This document shows positions 45,838 through 58,929 of a stretch of 64,000 nt of DNA, one piece after another. The notes below the pieces were generated by a model that saw only the letters and a program-made list of their open reading frames with translations, did not search any database and was not told where the DNA came from. This stretch comes from Metaphire vulgaris (lineage: Eukaryota > Annelida > Clitellata > Crassiclitellata > Megascolecidae). Within the stretch, counting starts at the first letter, position 1, and the number at the start of each line of letters is the position of its first letter. The position numbers and the translations under genes were made by a program. The stretch spans positions 9,418,927-9,482,926 of the forward strand of contig CM030869.1 of NCBI GenBank assembly GCA_018105865.1. The letters run 5' to 3'.

Positions 45838-46735
45838 ATGAAACCAGTTGACCTCTTCTTGTTAGTTTTCGTGGTCATCGCACTCGCACAGGCTGCGAAT
45901 GGTTGTGATGGGAAGATATTGAATAATGCGACATTTGGAACGTTGTACAATTGCACAGTCAGCGGTCAAGACAGCATTAGATTCGTATATCGTTACAACA
46001 TATCAGACTTGACAAAGGTGATCTTATAACAGTCATCTCTCCATTTCTGTTTTCCATTGTTTTGTTAAATTTAACCCCTTAACCGTTCATTTATTTGTAA
46101 CTTAATGTAAAATGGACAAGCAGTCTCGGGGCAAACGGGATAAGAGTTAATTTGATGGTGATGATGATGATGGTGATGACGACGATGATGACGGCGGCGG
46201 TGATTGTAGTTTTACTTATGACAGGTGTTATCAACGTTACATTGGAATGTTGACTGATCATTGGTCAATCCAGCCGACTCAGAATGCTCTGTTTTTCCAC
46301 ATAAATAAATAAATAAATAAATAAAAATAAATGATGACAACACTGAATTAAATTGGTTTGTGCTTTGAAACAGGCCGTAAGAATATTTGCTCAGTCCTCA
46401 ATCGCTTCGACCAAGTTTCCGGTGTTGTTTGTGGTCAGGCAGCAACGGAGTGTTCTGTCTTGGGCAATACCTACCGTGCTCACCACTTCTGAGGGGTCTG
46501 TAGCCTTTCATTAACCATTTGCTAACCATTAAAGTATTTGAAGCCATCACTATGGTGGAATTTTTTTTCACTGCCATTTTGGGCAAGCGTTGAAGTCAAA
46601 CAGAGGGTCAGGTCCTAAAAAAATTGATTTCCTAGCTTTAACATAATAAAACATTAACGATAAGATCCCCCAGAGGAATAAATGAATTCTTAGCTCTTAT
46701 ACTGTATATCATTGCCAGAGTCTGACTGCTTTACA

Positions 46736-46768
<33 letters not shown>

Positions 46769-48891
46769 TATTTATTTTTTATTAAAGTTAAGATTATTGC
46801 GGTGACTAATCAGGAAGGACTACGTCAACACATTACAGTGTCAGACAGAATCATAACTAGTTCAAAATAGCCAGGTCTGGCGGCTTGCAAATTATGGCCC
46901 GAGACCCACTTGGGGCAACTGGGTTGTAATGATAAATAACACTGCCAAGTGTCGCTAAGCGGTAAAGGGGTTAAGTATGAGATACCTAGAACCAGCTATT
47001 TAACTCTTAAACCACCGCAACCAGTGCTTTTTTCTAGGGAAAAATGTTTGGGAACTCATCCTTTTTTGCTCTTCAACAAAGACTGGTGTGGGAACGCTGT
47101 ACCTGTACGTTCCCAAATGCATCATTACATAGCCATGATTATATATGCAATTTGGCAAAAACGGTGTGGGAACGCCGTTACCGTGCGTTCCCGCTGAAAA
47201 AAAGCCCTGACCGGAACCGAGCATACTTGGTTCCCATTGCATGTACAGTGTAGATCCAAAGTATTTTGTGGTGTATAAAGGTTAACAGACTATATTAGTC
47301 AGAATTTCTGTTCAGATTTTGCATGTGCAACGATGTCTGTTTGTACTTGTTTTGATTAGCATTTCATATGATTATTCGAGTATTGGCCGAACTCTTTGCC
47401 CCGAACAGATCAGTCAGGAGATGATCGTCAGGGAGATCTACGTCGATGTTTCTACGATGAATTACAATTTGACTCGATTTCAGCTTCTTGCTGATCTGGA
47501 GGAAGTTATCATTAGGTTTGTCTTATTTATACTTCTGATATGGAGTACAGTGGATCCCACTTAATCGCATACCGCTTAATTGCATAACCCACATAATCGC
47601 TTGACAACATAAAAACCCGAACCAGTGTTTTGTGTATCAGACACAGTTAATCCCGGTTATTCGCATAGCCCTGTTAATCGCATAAGCAAGGCTCACACGG
47701 CACCTATGCAATTAAGCGGGTTTCACTGTGTTTGCATTGGAACTTGTTTCTCGTTACAGTGAAAGCACCACAGTGTGAAATTGATGTTCTATGAAAATAG
47801 AGTTTTTTCGCAGTCACAAAAGGGTTGAAGATTTATGTGATTAATTATTTGAGATATTATTTGCATCAATGAAAGTACCGGTAAGAATAATATTTTTGCA
47901 TGCTGAAATGGAGTCTAGAGATTGAAATTGAGCCTTGGTTCTGCTGTGAAAGATTTTTGTCTTTTGCTCTGCAGCGACAAGCTCAGCAATGTCAGCGTTT
48001 CGCCAGCGAAATCGCAGTTTTACAGATACGACTTTCCACACAATGTCTCGTCGGTCACAGTTAAAGCCAAGTCTGACGATGATCTTTGCGCCGTTCTCTC
48101 TGTACAAGACATTCAGGTCGGAATTCACTTTTCTGACACCCAGCATAAATTGATGATTGCTAGAGTACTGTACTAGGCAGTGGCGTAGCCAAAGGGGTTT
48201 GGGGGTTAAAGCCCTCCCTTGGCTGCCAAAACAAAATATTTTTAATGAGTTCCCATGCATTTTCAATTTGTTGATGCAACTTTGGGGTGGAACTTCCCCC
48301 CTTGGGTATAGAATAATGTAGAATGTAACTGTGTCTAAGAGGCAAGGACCTTTTTCTTGCTTGTTAAGAAAAAACTGGAGACAATAACATTTTTTTGCTT
48401 GTTAAGATTTTTCAAAATTTGGCGTTGGTCACGACCAAAAACCAACATCCAAAACCCCACCTTTCGGAAATCTTGGCTACGCCACTGGTACTGGGTAGTA
48501 AAGGTAAGGGGTGCTTCATAGGCCCAGGTGCCCAAAGGAAAACCAAAGGTCTAATGCCTTCAGTGTTACGTGGGATCAGGTGAACAAGGGTGGTTGCCAG
48601 TGCCTCCATCATTACCTTTCCTTCCAATGAGCCTGATTTACCGATGAGTCCATTGAGGGGTGGTGGGGGGTGCCTGGGTACAGAAACAACAGAAATGTTT
48701 CTACCACTACTGGGTTTGAACCCCAGACCTCATGACTGGCGGTTTTCCTAGCTAACCAGTAGACCACTCAGCCAGCCATCTCTATCAACTTCAAACCAAG
48801 ATTATAATTATGGTTATTTTGAGTTGACTTGATACTATGCTTAAATGTTGTAATTATTGTTATAGCATTCATTTACATTGAATCTAGGCTA

Positions 48892-48955
<64 letters not shown>

Positions 48956-49973
48956 TTAAATTTTGTAACAATTTGTGTTTCAGTTGTTTGGAGTTTAAAA
49001 TTTTCAATTACTAATTTCTTGTATGTTTCAATCATAGACATTTTCTAATTTAAAATTAGTATTGTTTTTATTCTTACCATAGTTATTGTTATGCACTTCT
49101 GTATCACCAGTTATAATATTCTAAAGGTTGATGGTTCTTTGAAGGGCCAGAGCATTCCAGAGATCAGGCAGAGTGGGAAACTGGCACAATTCTTTTGAAT
49201 TGCATAATTCAAATATATACTAAGAGATCAATTTTCTTAATTGTTAAATTGCCTTTCATGCAGCAAATGACATCAGGTCTATTTTCATAATTATATATTT
49301 TTGTTGAAAACTGCTGTCTAGTGCCCAGTATACGACATGGTTGGCACCGTTGAACATGTTGGATATCGTCAGACATTGACCAGGCGGGGAGCTATCACTG
49401 TTCAGGTATTTCCATGCATACATGCATACATAAATACATACAATGTCATACATACATAATTACATGTACATTTGATTTTGTGGCAGGTCCAGTAGGCTTC
49501 TTGCCGCCCCTAGATGAGATGGTTGAGGTGGTGTCCCATTGCCTTGCTTACAGACAGTTTGGGGCAAAAAACTTGCCCAACGTCACTTCCCAGTGGCTAG
49601 GGTCAGATTCATACCTACTATCCTCCGATTGTACCTCCTTATTTTAGGAATAGTCGTAACTTTGTTAACCCTTTTCCCGTTTGCCCCGAGAATGCTCGTC
49701 CATTTTACATTATGTTACAAATAAATGAACGGGTAAAGGGTTAATCAAGTGTATGGACTTTGTGGATTTGTGCTGGTTGTGTTATATAATAAATATTGTT
49801 ATTGTATTGTGAAGAATCGTTAAGTGCCGATCAATTAAGGAGTGAACAACTTGCCCAAGGTTGCTACTCTGTGGCTAGGGTCAGATCCGAACCCACTACC
49901 CTCCGGTTGCATGGCAAGAATCGTGCCACTACTCCACTGTGTCCCTATATATGTACTTTCTTCAGAAAGTATA

Positions 49974-50055
<82 letters not shown>

Positions 50056-53000
50056 TTCTGTAGAAAGGTGATTTTTAATCTTTGTATTTTTACTAATAGA
50101 ATAAGTTGGTTTGTTTGATGGTGGTTAAGTCAAATTGAGTGATTAGTTTGCATTTGTTGGTTATTTTCAGAAAAATACGTTCTCAAACGCCTCGTTTTTT
50201 GTCGTGCTGGTCGTGAAGCCAAACGACTACGAATGCGAGAAGTTTCAAAGGATATTCTTTTCATCCAGCAAGTACTTTTGCTTTCTATGCAGTATCAGAA
50301 ATCTGTTCAACAGTTACATTGTTTACCGCTGACTATTATTTGTAAATGTGTGCTGAATTACTGTAATACGAAGATATCTGGGCTATTTTCTCACTGTGTT
50401 TGTATTATTGTCGTTTATTTAACCCCTTTAACCGTGTATTTAACTGTAACTCAGTGTAAAATGGACGGATATATCCGGGATTCCCAGTTAAGGGGTTAAG
50501 TGAAAATGGGAAGTTATTTTGAATATGTTTGGTTGTCATAAATTTTTAGGTAAAGGAACTGATTATTCGAAACGCATCAAAGTTGTCAACATTAACTTCG
50601 AAACAACTCTGCTGGGTAATGAAAAAGATAATTTGTTACGATTTGGCAGATATTTTTGAGAATGTTTGGTCACTTTCCTGAAATTGGGTCTTGGAATAAT
50701 GTCCATCGTATCTTTGTTTGTTAGCACGTGTGAGTGTGCGTGTGTGTATGTGTAAAATTCACATTTTATCAAGAGTCAAGATTATTTTAATTCTTGATGA
50801 TAGAAATAGAATGACTACACGTTTAAAGTTGGCATTTTCATATTAGGCATAATTTTGATATTATATTGGTAGCTGTCAATGTCTGTAGCGAATTTAATAA
50901 GTAAGCAAAAGTAGGTGATGTAAAACCTCATGAATAGGTATATATGGGCACAATTGAAAGTAGTGTTGTGGTAGCTGTTTATTCATATGCACTTAACCCC
51001 TTAACCATGTATTTAACTGTAACTCAATATAAAAGGGACGGATATATCCAGGGTTCCCAGTAAAGGGGTTAATCTGACTCTGAAATGGCTGTGCCCAAAA
51101 TGTGATGGTCGTGAGGCAAAGGTCAGTATTTCCATAATATAAGACAAAGAGGAAATTGTTCAGTCTGTGTGCTTGTTAGAGCTTGTTTTCTAATATGAAT
51201 ACTGATAGAATTGTTGAATCATTGGGCTGAACAGAAGTCTTTAAATGAATATTGAACGAATCAGTGTCATGTCTTATTATCTGGATTGCATTATGTAGTC
51301 TTGGCATACTAGTTGTATAATGTGGTAATAGATTTTTGCATTTTGTTTCAGATTTTAAAACAGTTTTAGTCTTGCATTTAGTTTACGCCTTGTTTACCCA
51401 GTATTGTACGCAAATGTTTTTTTAAAATGTACATCTGTTAATTAGAACTGAAAGTACCAAGGCTTATGGAAGTATGTTACTGTATAACCGATGATGAAAA
51501 AAATCTTGAATCTTGAAAAAGAATCATTTGTTTATATCTGATTTTATTTGGTATCCTGTATTTTACGTAGATCTTACGCGATTATGATTTGGCATGCCAT
51601 CGAATTCTATTCATTATGAGGTGGCGCTATAGAAGTTGGGGATTAGTTTCGATGTTTTGATGTTGTAGGTCCAAAATTCTATGTAGTGATCTTTCTGACA
51701 CTGGCCTTCTTTCTTCTTTTCTACGCCGTGGCTCTCATTGTAGGCATTATCTTCCGTAATCGGTAAGACATCAGTCTTTCTACACTTGTTTACAGATAGA
51801 TGAAATTTCATATTTGTTCATGGTAAAGCTTGTGGATTTTATTTAAAAATTCAGGACATGTTGATCTAAATAGACAGCTTGTGTTGTGTCGATAGCAGTG
51901 GCGGCTCCACTGGGGGGGCAGGGGGGCCCGTGCCCCTATTGGGTGCCTGGCCCCCCATTGCCCCCCCCAGTTGGGACTTTATACTTTATGCTACATACAT
52001 TAAACAACAAATGGTTGGCCCCCATGCTTAGAAGTTGCCACCCCAACGGCCCCTCACTTGCCAAATCCTAGAGCCGCCACTGGTCAATAGTAGCAGTCAT
52101 ATTTAAATCCTTTTGCATGTTGGACAACAACATGTAAGATGACCTTCATTTTAGTCATGTAGCTGTTGGATATGATTATAGTTTTTGTTGTAGTGACAAA
52201 TATGATAGTTAGTTAGTTATAGGCTGATTTATATAGCACTATGATGACTGCAACAACAATTACAGGCAGATTGATTATTTGATTTTCCGTTTGAGTGAGT
52301 GTGAGTGAGTGAGGTGAGTGAGTGAGTGAGTGAGTGAGTGAGTGAGTGAGTGAGTGAACAAATTAATGAAGAGATGGGCGTTTGAATGAAAGCTGAGATA
52401 TAAGAACGGATGTTACTAATATATGTATTTCTTCTGTGTTTTTATAGGAATAGATCAAGAGAAAGTGAAGGTCTGTGTTGATTTACTTTTATAGGAATTT
52501 GTTTTACGATTCATCTTGGAATTTTTCATCTATTTGTTTGTTCAGACCAACCAATTAATTATCAGTTTTTGTTTTATATTTACAGTAAATCATTTTTAAT
52601 ATGGACTTCAGGAAATTGAAAAATTGGTCTGTGCTGACCATTGGGTATCCATTAGCTTGTTCTCTATTTAGGCTCTCTTATTATCTAGATGCAGGCTCTA
52701 TTTAGGCTCCATAGGCTATTTAGGCTCCATTTAGGTTCTCTCTGGTCTATAGACTATTATGCTATTTAGGCTCTCTACTTAGACTTTCTTGGGATCTGTT
52801 TAGGCTACCCTATATTATGTTTAGGCTCTATTTAGACTCCCCTAGGCTCTGTTTAGGTTCCCTTAGACTATTTTATCTCAGTGGGTTCCCTTCTTGTTAA
52901 GAATTTTGCAGAGTTTTACTGCAGTGTTTATTCCTGCAGTAGGTGTCTTCGTACATTATAAAGTGCCGTCCAATACAAGCACATGAGACTTTGAGTCTTG

Positions 53001-56000
53001 AAGTTAGTGTGAAATTTTTTTATGGTAAAGTAAATAAAGACATTACATTAAAATAGTTGTTAGGCAACATTGTACTGTTAGTTTCTTGCTGTGTGATGTA
53101 ATGCTGTATTTTGTACAGTATATTTTTTTATTGTGCTTTGAACATTGTAGATGAAGCTGAAGTTAGAAACTGCCTTGGTAGGTACCGCTGTGCAAATTAG
53201 ATCAATTGATGAACACAACACTTCTTGAAGCCTTCAGTTTATAGTCTAGATGAAAATGGTTTATGTTGATGTTTCATTGTACTGTTATATGTGCACTTGG
53301 TCAATTCTACAAAGAGGAGCAGACATTTGACAGGATTTAAAGGCACCGCAGGATTTTAGCAGAGTGGTAACAGCACTGGTGTGGAGACCCACAGGTCGTG
53401 GGTTCGATACCCGTAGGAGTCCTAAGGTTGACTCAGCCTTCACTCGCCAGATGGCAGTGGCAAGATGAATGGAAGTGAATAATGTTAGTCAGACAGGCAC
53501 ACTATACACAATACACTGGCTCTGTATCATGTGTGGGGTATCATGCATGCCTGGTTGAGGGCCTCTGAAATGGAGATCAGCGCCGCTCTAGGGGTGTTCA
53601 AAAAAATAAAATTTTCAAAAAGTTATGCCTACTGGACGGATTGTCATGCTACTATCAATGTTGAATTCAGATACACTTTTTATTTCACATTTCTATGATG
53701 TCCTGAGGTCCCTCAAAGGCCTTGAATGCATGAACCCCCAAACCATGGAAAAAATGCACAATGATTGGGACTAAATACTTCATAACTCTCTAAAATAATC
53801 ATAGATATGTCATAATAGACTCATTTTGTTTGTATTCTCTTTGGGCCGTGTCCATAGAGTGAGTAGCGTGCAGAGGGATTTGTGGGGGGCGTGGCCCCGG
53901 ACGCCGACCAGATGGAGGTGCCAAAATTGACTCGGCGACCTTCATTTTTTTGCTCACAAACATTTTTTAGGCTTGGCCTCGGGCGCCCACCACTCTCTGC
54001 GCGCCACGGCATAAAGTGGCATATGTAAAGGTTCAGCTACTCTGGTGGAATAGCCACCGGATTTTTTAAAAAAATATATTATCTCGCTTGCAGGCGTCAT
54101 GTCCTTGAATTGGCATTTTGGGCTGGCTGGAAGTTCGGTTAAGTACCAGGACCAGGCAATAGACTCTTTGCCACATTCAAATCAATATGTGGTAGGCTAC
54201 TTTGGGCAAACAGATGCAAATCAACACAATCGAACTATGCCATTCCTGGCTGAGAAGTTAAAAATGTCCAATTTACGCAATAGAAAATACCACAGGCAAA
54301 ATTCTGAATGCCAAGAACTTTTGATATACAAGAGATAGTGGCCTAATTTTTGAAAAAAACTTAATTAGCAGGTGCTCTTCACTTGCCAGTCAAACGTGCT
54401 AACCATTCACACGTCTGCTAATACAATTCTCTGTAGTTTAACAATGTCCAATTTACGCAATAGAAAATACCACAGGCAAAATTCTGAATGCCAAGAACTT
54501 TTGATATACAAGAGATAGTGGCCTAATTTTTGAAAAAAAAACTTGATTAGCAGGTGCTCTTCACTTGCCAGTTAAACGTGCTAACCATTCACACGTCTGC
54601 TAATACAATTCTCTGTAGTTTAACAATGTCCAATTTACGCAATAGAAAATACCACAGGCAAAATTCTGAATGCCAAGAACTTTTGATATGCAAGAGATAG
54701 TGGCCTAATTTTTGAAAAAAAACTTGGTTAGCAGGTGCTCTTAACTTGCCAGTCAAACGTGCTAACCATTCACTCGTCTGCTAATACAATTCTCTGTAGT
54801 TTAACAATGTCCAATTTACGCAATAGAAAATACCACAGGCAAAATTCTGAATGCCAAGAACTTTTGATATACAAGAGATAGTGGCCTAATTTTTGAAAAA
54901 TCTTGATTAGCAGGTGCCCTTCACTTGCCAGTCAAACGTGCTAACCATTCACACGTCTGCTAATACAATTCTCTTTAGTCAATCATTTCAGCGTCATATA
55001 ACATGTGATGATGAAACATGAACATTTTGCCAGCATACAAATTGCACGTCATCCATCGAGCCTGGTGAATGACTCTGGGTTTCATGAGGTGTACCCCGCG
55101 TGGAGGTGTTTCACCTAGAATGAGTAGATTGTTCTCTGCTTATTCATGATAGTCGTCACGGGGCATGGTTCCAGATTCTCTTTGTGTCCAGATATTTCTC
55201 AGCTCCTGGACAACGTGACCCTTAACTTCTCTCAGCCAGGATTGGCATAGTTCGATTGTGTTGATTTGCATCTGTTTGCCCAAAGTAGCCTACCACATAT
55301 TGATTTGAATGTGGCAAAGAGTCTATTGCCTGGTCCTGGTACTTAACCGAACTTCCAGCCAGCCCAAAATGCCAATTCAAGGACATGACGCCTGCAAGCG
55401 AGATAATATATTTTTTAAAAAAATCCGGTGGCTATTCCACCAGAGTAGCTGAACCTTTACATATGCCACTTTATGCCGTGGCGCGCAGAGAGTGGTGGGC
55501 GCCCGAGGCCAAGCCTAAAAAATGTTTGACGAGCAAAAAAATGAAGGTCGCCGAGTCAATTTTGGCACCTCCATCTGGTCGGCGTCTGGGGCCACGCCCC
55601 CCACAAATCCCCTCTGCACGCTACTCACTCTATGGACACGGCCCAAAGAGAATACAAACAAAATGAGTCTATTATGACATATCTATGATTATTTTAGAGA
55701 GTTATGAAGTATTTAGTCCCAATCATTGTGCATTTTTTCCATGGTTTGGGGGTTCATGTGTTCAAGGCCTTTGAGGGACCTCAGGACATCATAGAAATGT
55801 GAAATAAAAAGTGTATCTGAATTCAACATTGATAGTAGCATGACAATCCGTCCAGTAGGCATAACTTTTTGAAAATTTTATTTTTTTGAACACCCCTAGC
55901 GCCGCTCTATGAGTCCTGCCTTTTTTGGGTAGGAGCTTAAGAAGGACTTTGAATTTTTTTAAAGGCGCTGCGTTAGTATCAGTGCTGAGAACTTGTTTTG

Positions 56001-58864
56001 TTTCTCTTTCAGTCGATGCCAACCAGATTTCAGCTTCTTATGGAGCTGTTGCTTCATCTGAGCCAGGAAATGTCACAGACAGAACGGGTATTGTAGCTAT
56101 CAGATACTTGTTTTCTAAGTGTTCCTTTTATTGAAATTTCTGTTTTTGTCCTCAGTTGTAAGTTGAAAAGGAAGTTTGCCTCTCCGTGTCTCGTGTTATA
56201 ATTTTCCGTCGTTCTGTTTTGTCTTGGTAGGATTTCCGACCGATGATTCGATCCCCAGCCGGAGCACAACTCCGGATGTATCCGCTTCTGACTTGCGACG
56301 TGGCAGTACAAGGGTAAATGAGAAACATTTGTAATTTGAGGTGCTGTCATGCGATTGGTTGTAATTAATTGGCTATTTTCAGTCGTATGAGGGTTTTTTC
56401 ACATGATGCAAAATTATATGTGTGAAATTTTGTTACATTGTCAGAAAATTGGTGACATAATGCATTACTATGTCACCTGTGTTTGAGTTTCAGAAATGTT
56501 GTTAACTCTGGTATATTCTCAAACTTTATGAAACACTTTGTAGTTCTATTGATGCATTGATGGTTGGTGCTTATGTCACTGTATTGAGGAGTTATGCATT
56601 TAAGTGCAGTGGACAGCTATTTTTTTACTTACTTATTTTAAAATTGAGCAAGCCCTTTACTTGAGTTCGCTCGGTACATAATTGGTTTTAGTAAAGATAA
56701 AGGGAAAAAGGTAGGTCCTGTGCTCGAGTCTGAGCGTTGGGTTCTGGCGCCTATCTCTGGTCTAGGCAGTCGGCGATGTAGGTGGCCATAAGCCATTAAT
56801 GTTGGGTAGGTTGCCATTACTTTCCCCAGACCCACGTTTAACCTTGCAGCTTAACGCTGCTCCTCATTTTACCACCCCCCTCTAGCGAGTAAGGCTGAGT
56901 CAACTTTAGGGCTCCTCTGGGCATTGAACCAGCGACCTTCTGCTCTATTGTCAAGTTGTTACCACTCTGCTAACTTCCTGCCCTGTTTTAATAAGTCTGT
57001 TAAAAACTGGACTTTTATATGAATTTTAGACATGCCTATCTGTTGCTGAGTTGGCAAAGAAGCCGAAGGAAATATTGACCAAGAAATACAACCTTTACAT
57101 TTGGTAAGTTTTATGAGTGAAATCAATTTTCCACATTTGAAAAAATGCTGTAATGGTTGTTTTTTGATCGTCATTTTACACACGAGAGGTTCAGAAGCTG
57201 TGAGAACTTTTTTCTCCACGAGTTGACTTCCTGTCAGCATTACTATGTGCTGTGATTTCCAAACGATGTTTATGTTCTCTTTATCTTTTCTGATTCTGTT
57301 GCTGTACTTGGTGTAGGAATCTCGTTACTCTCGCTATCTTCTACGTTTTGCCCGTCATTCAGTTGGTCATCACTTACCAAATGGTAAGTTTCGTTCGGTC
57401 GGAACACCCAGCTTTGTGAAATGTAGATTTAAAACAAATTGTTAGTGGAGTAGTTTTGTAGCAGTAACAGGCGTACGTGTATAACCTTCGGACCATTACC
57501 CTCTTTCAAGAGAAACTTCATGCCCGATCTGTGCTCCAACTGCTGCAAATCCATGATTCTGGCACCCCCTCCTTCTTTCAACAACGGCTACGCCAACACC
57601 TGATGACCTCACTGGTTGAAATTATTCCTACAACACACAGACAGATATATCAACATAAAACAGGCATCACTTCAGTCTTAGCACAATTGTTTATATGTCA
57701 GGTAGATAACTTATTGAGCGCCCCTCGTATCATTGCAAGAAATGAACATACTTGGCAGATTATTAACTCTTTCTCTTGCACTCTCTGAAAAGAGGTAGAG
57801 AGATATGTCACTCATTCAGTAATTAATTAATTACTTTACCCAGGGAGAGGAAGGGTCACTTTAATTTTTATTTGTAGTCTTGTTCATACTTTTGGTTTTG
57901 AAGCCAAGCTAATATGTAGTGTTTGAGGTATTGAAAACTGAGTTATTATGTGTATTTGTTTGCACGGTTAGTTACTGAACTTTATTGGGAATTCTCACAT
58001 AAACTGCAGACAGTTTATCCTACTAAGTTATTGATGTAATGTAATAAATGACTTCTATAGTGCCTCTTGCATTGTTACTCAGGGGCACTTCTGGCTTTAT
58101 TGATTTAGAGTTAGTTAATAATTATTATTAATTAGAGTATTAATTTTATTATTTTATTTAATGTTATTAATTTTTTTATTAATTAATCTTATTTTATCAA
58201 TTAGAGTATTCTGCATGTTCATCTGTGTTTCACTGGAAGATGCTGCATTGAATTTTAATGTTAATTTTAATTTTAATGTTACCACATTTGGACATGACAT
58301 TGGGATGAAAACAAAATTAAGAATTCTCAACACTTGTGTAATACCAATACTAATTTATGGATGTGAATCTTGGACCATAAAAAAGGAATTTGAGAAAAAA
58401 CTAGTAGCAACAGAAAATAAATGGCTTAGAAGAATACTAAGGATTGGATACAAAGAACATACAACAAATGAAGAAGTTAGAGAGAGAACACTGCAACCGA
58501 GCATCGTGGAAGTTATCAGAAAAAGAAGAATGAAATGGACTGGACACATACTCAGAATGGAAGAAATAAGAAACCCAAAACGAATTTTCAACTACAAACC
58601 AGAGGGGAGAAGATCTAAAGGAAGACCTAAAAGACGATGGGTGGACGGTTTGGAAGAGGATCTGCACATGGCAGGGATGAACCTCAATGGAAAAACTGAT
58701 GGAAGACATCGAATGACTTTGGAAGAAATAGCAAAGGACAGAGAACTTTGGAGAGATGTCATGGAGAAGTCAATAGCTGGACACAGCTGGAGGACGAAGA
58801 CCTGACCTGACCTGACATTAATCAGTATGTTGTAATAATAATGTTAATAATAATAATAATAGTA

Positions 58865-58929
<65 letters not shown>

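Noticed and set aside
53365..53420. tRNA gene with A and B boxes
   Set aside because: The acceptor stem does not close and the same head is followed by a shared non-tRNA body in several copies, so it is a SINE.
54099..54338. Open frames in the foldback arms (MSLNWHFG..., and 55385-55666)
   Set aside because: Non-coding arm sequence that is mirrored in the other arm; no domain and no codon constraint seen.
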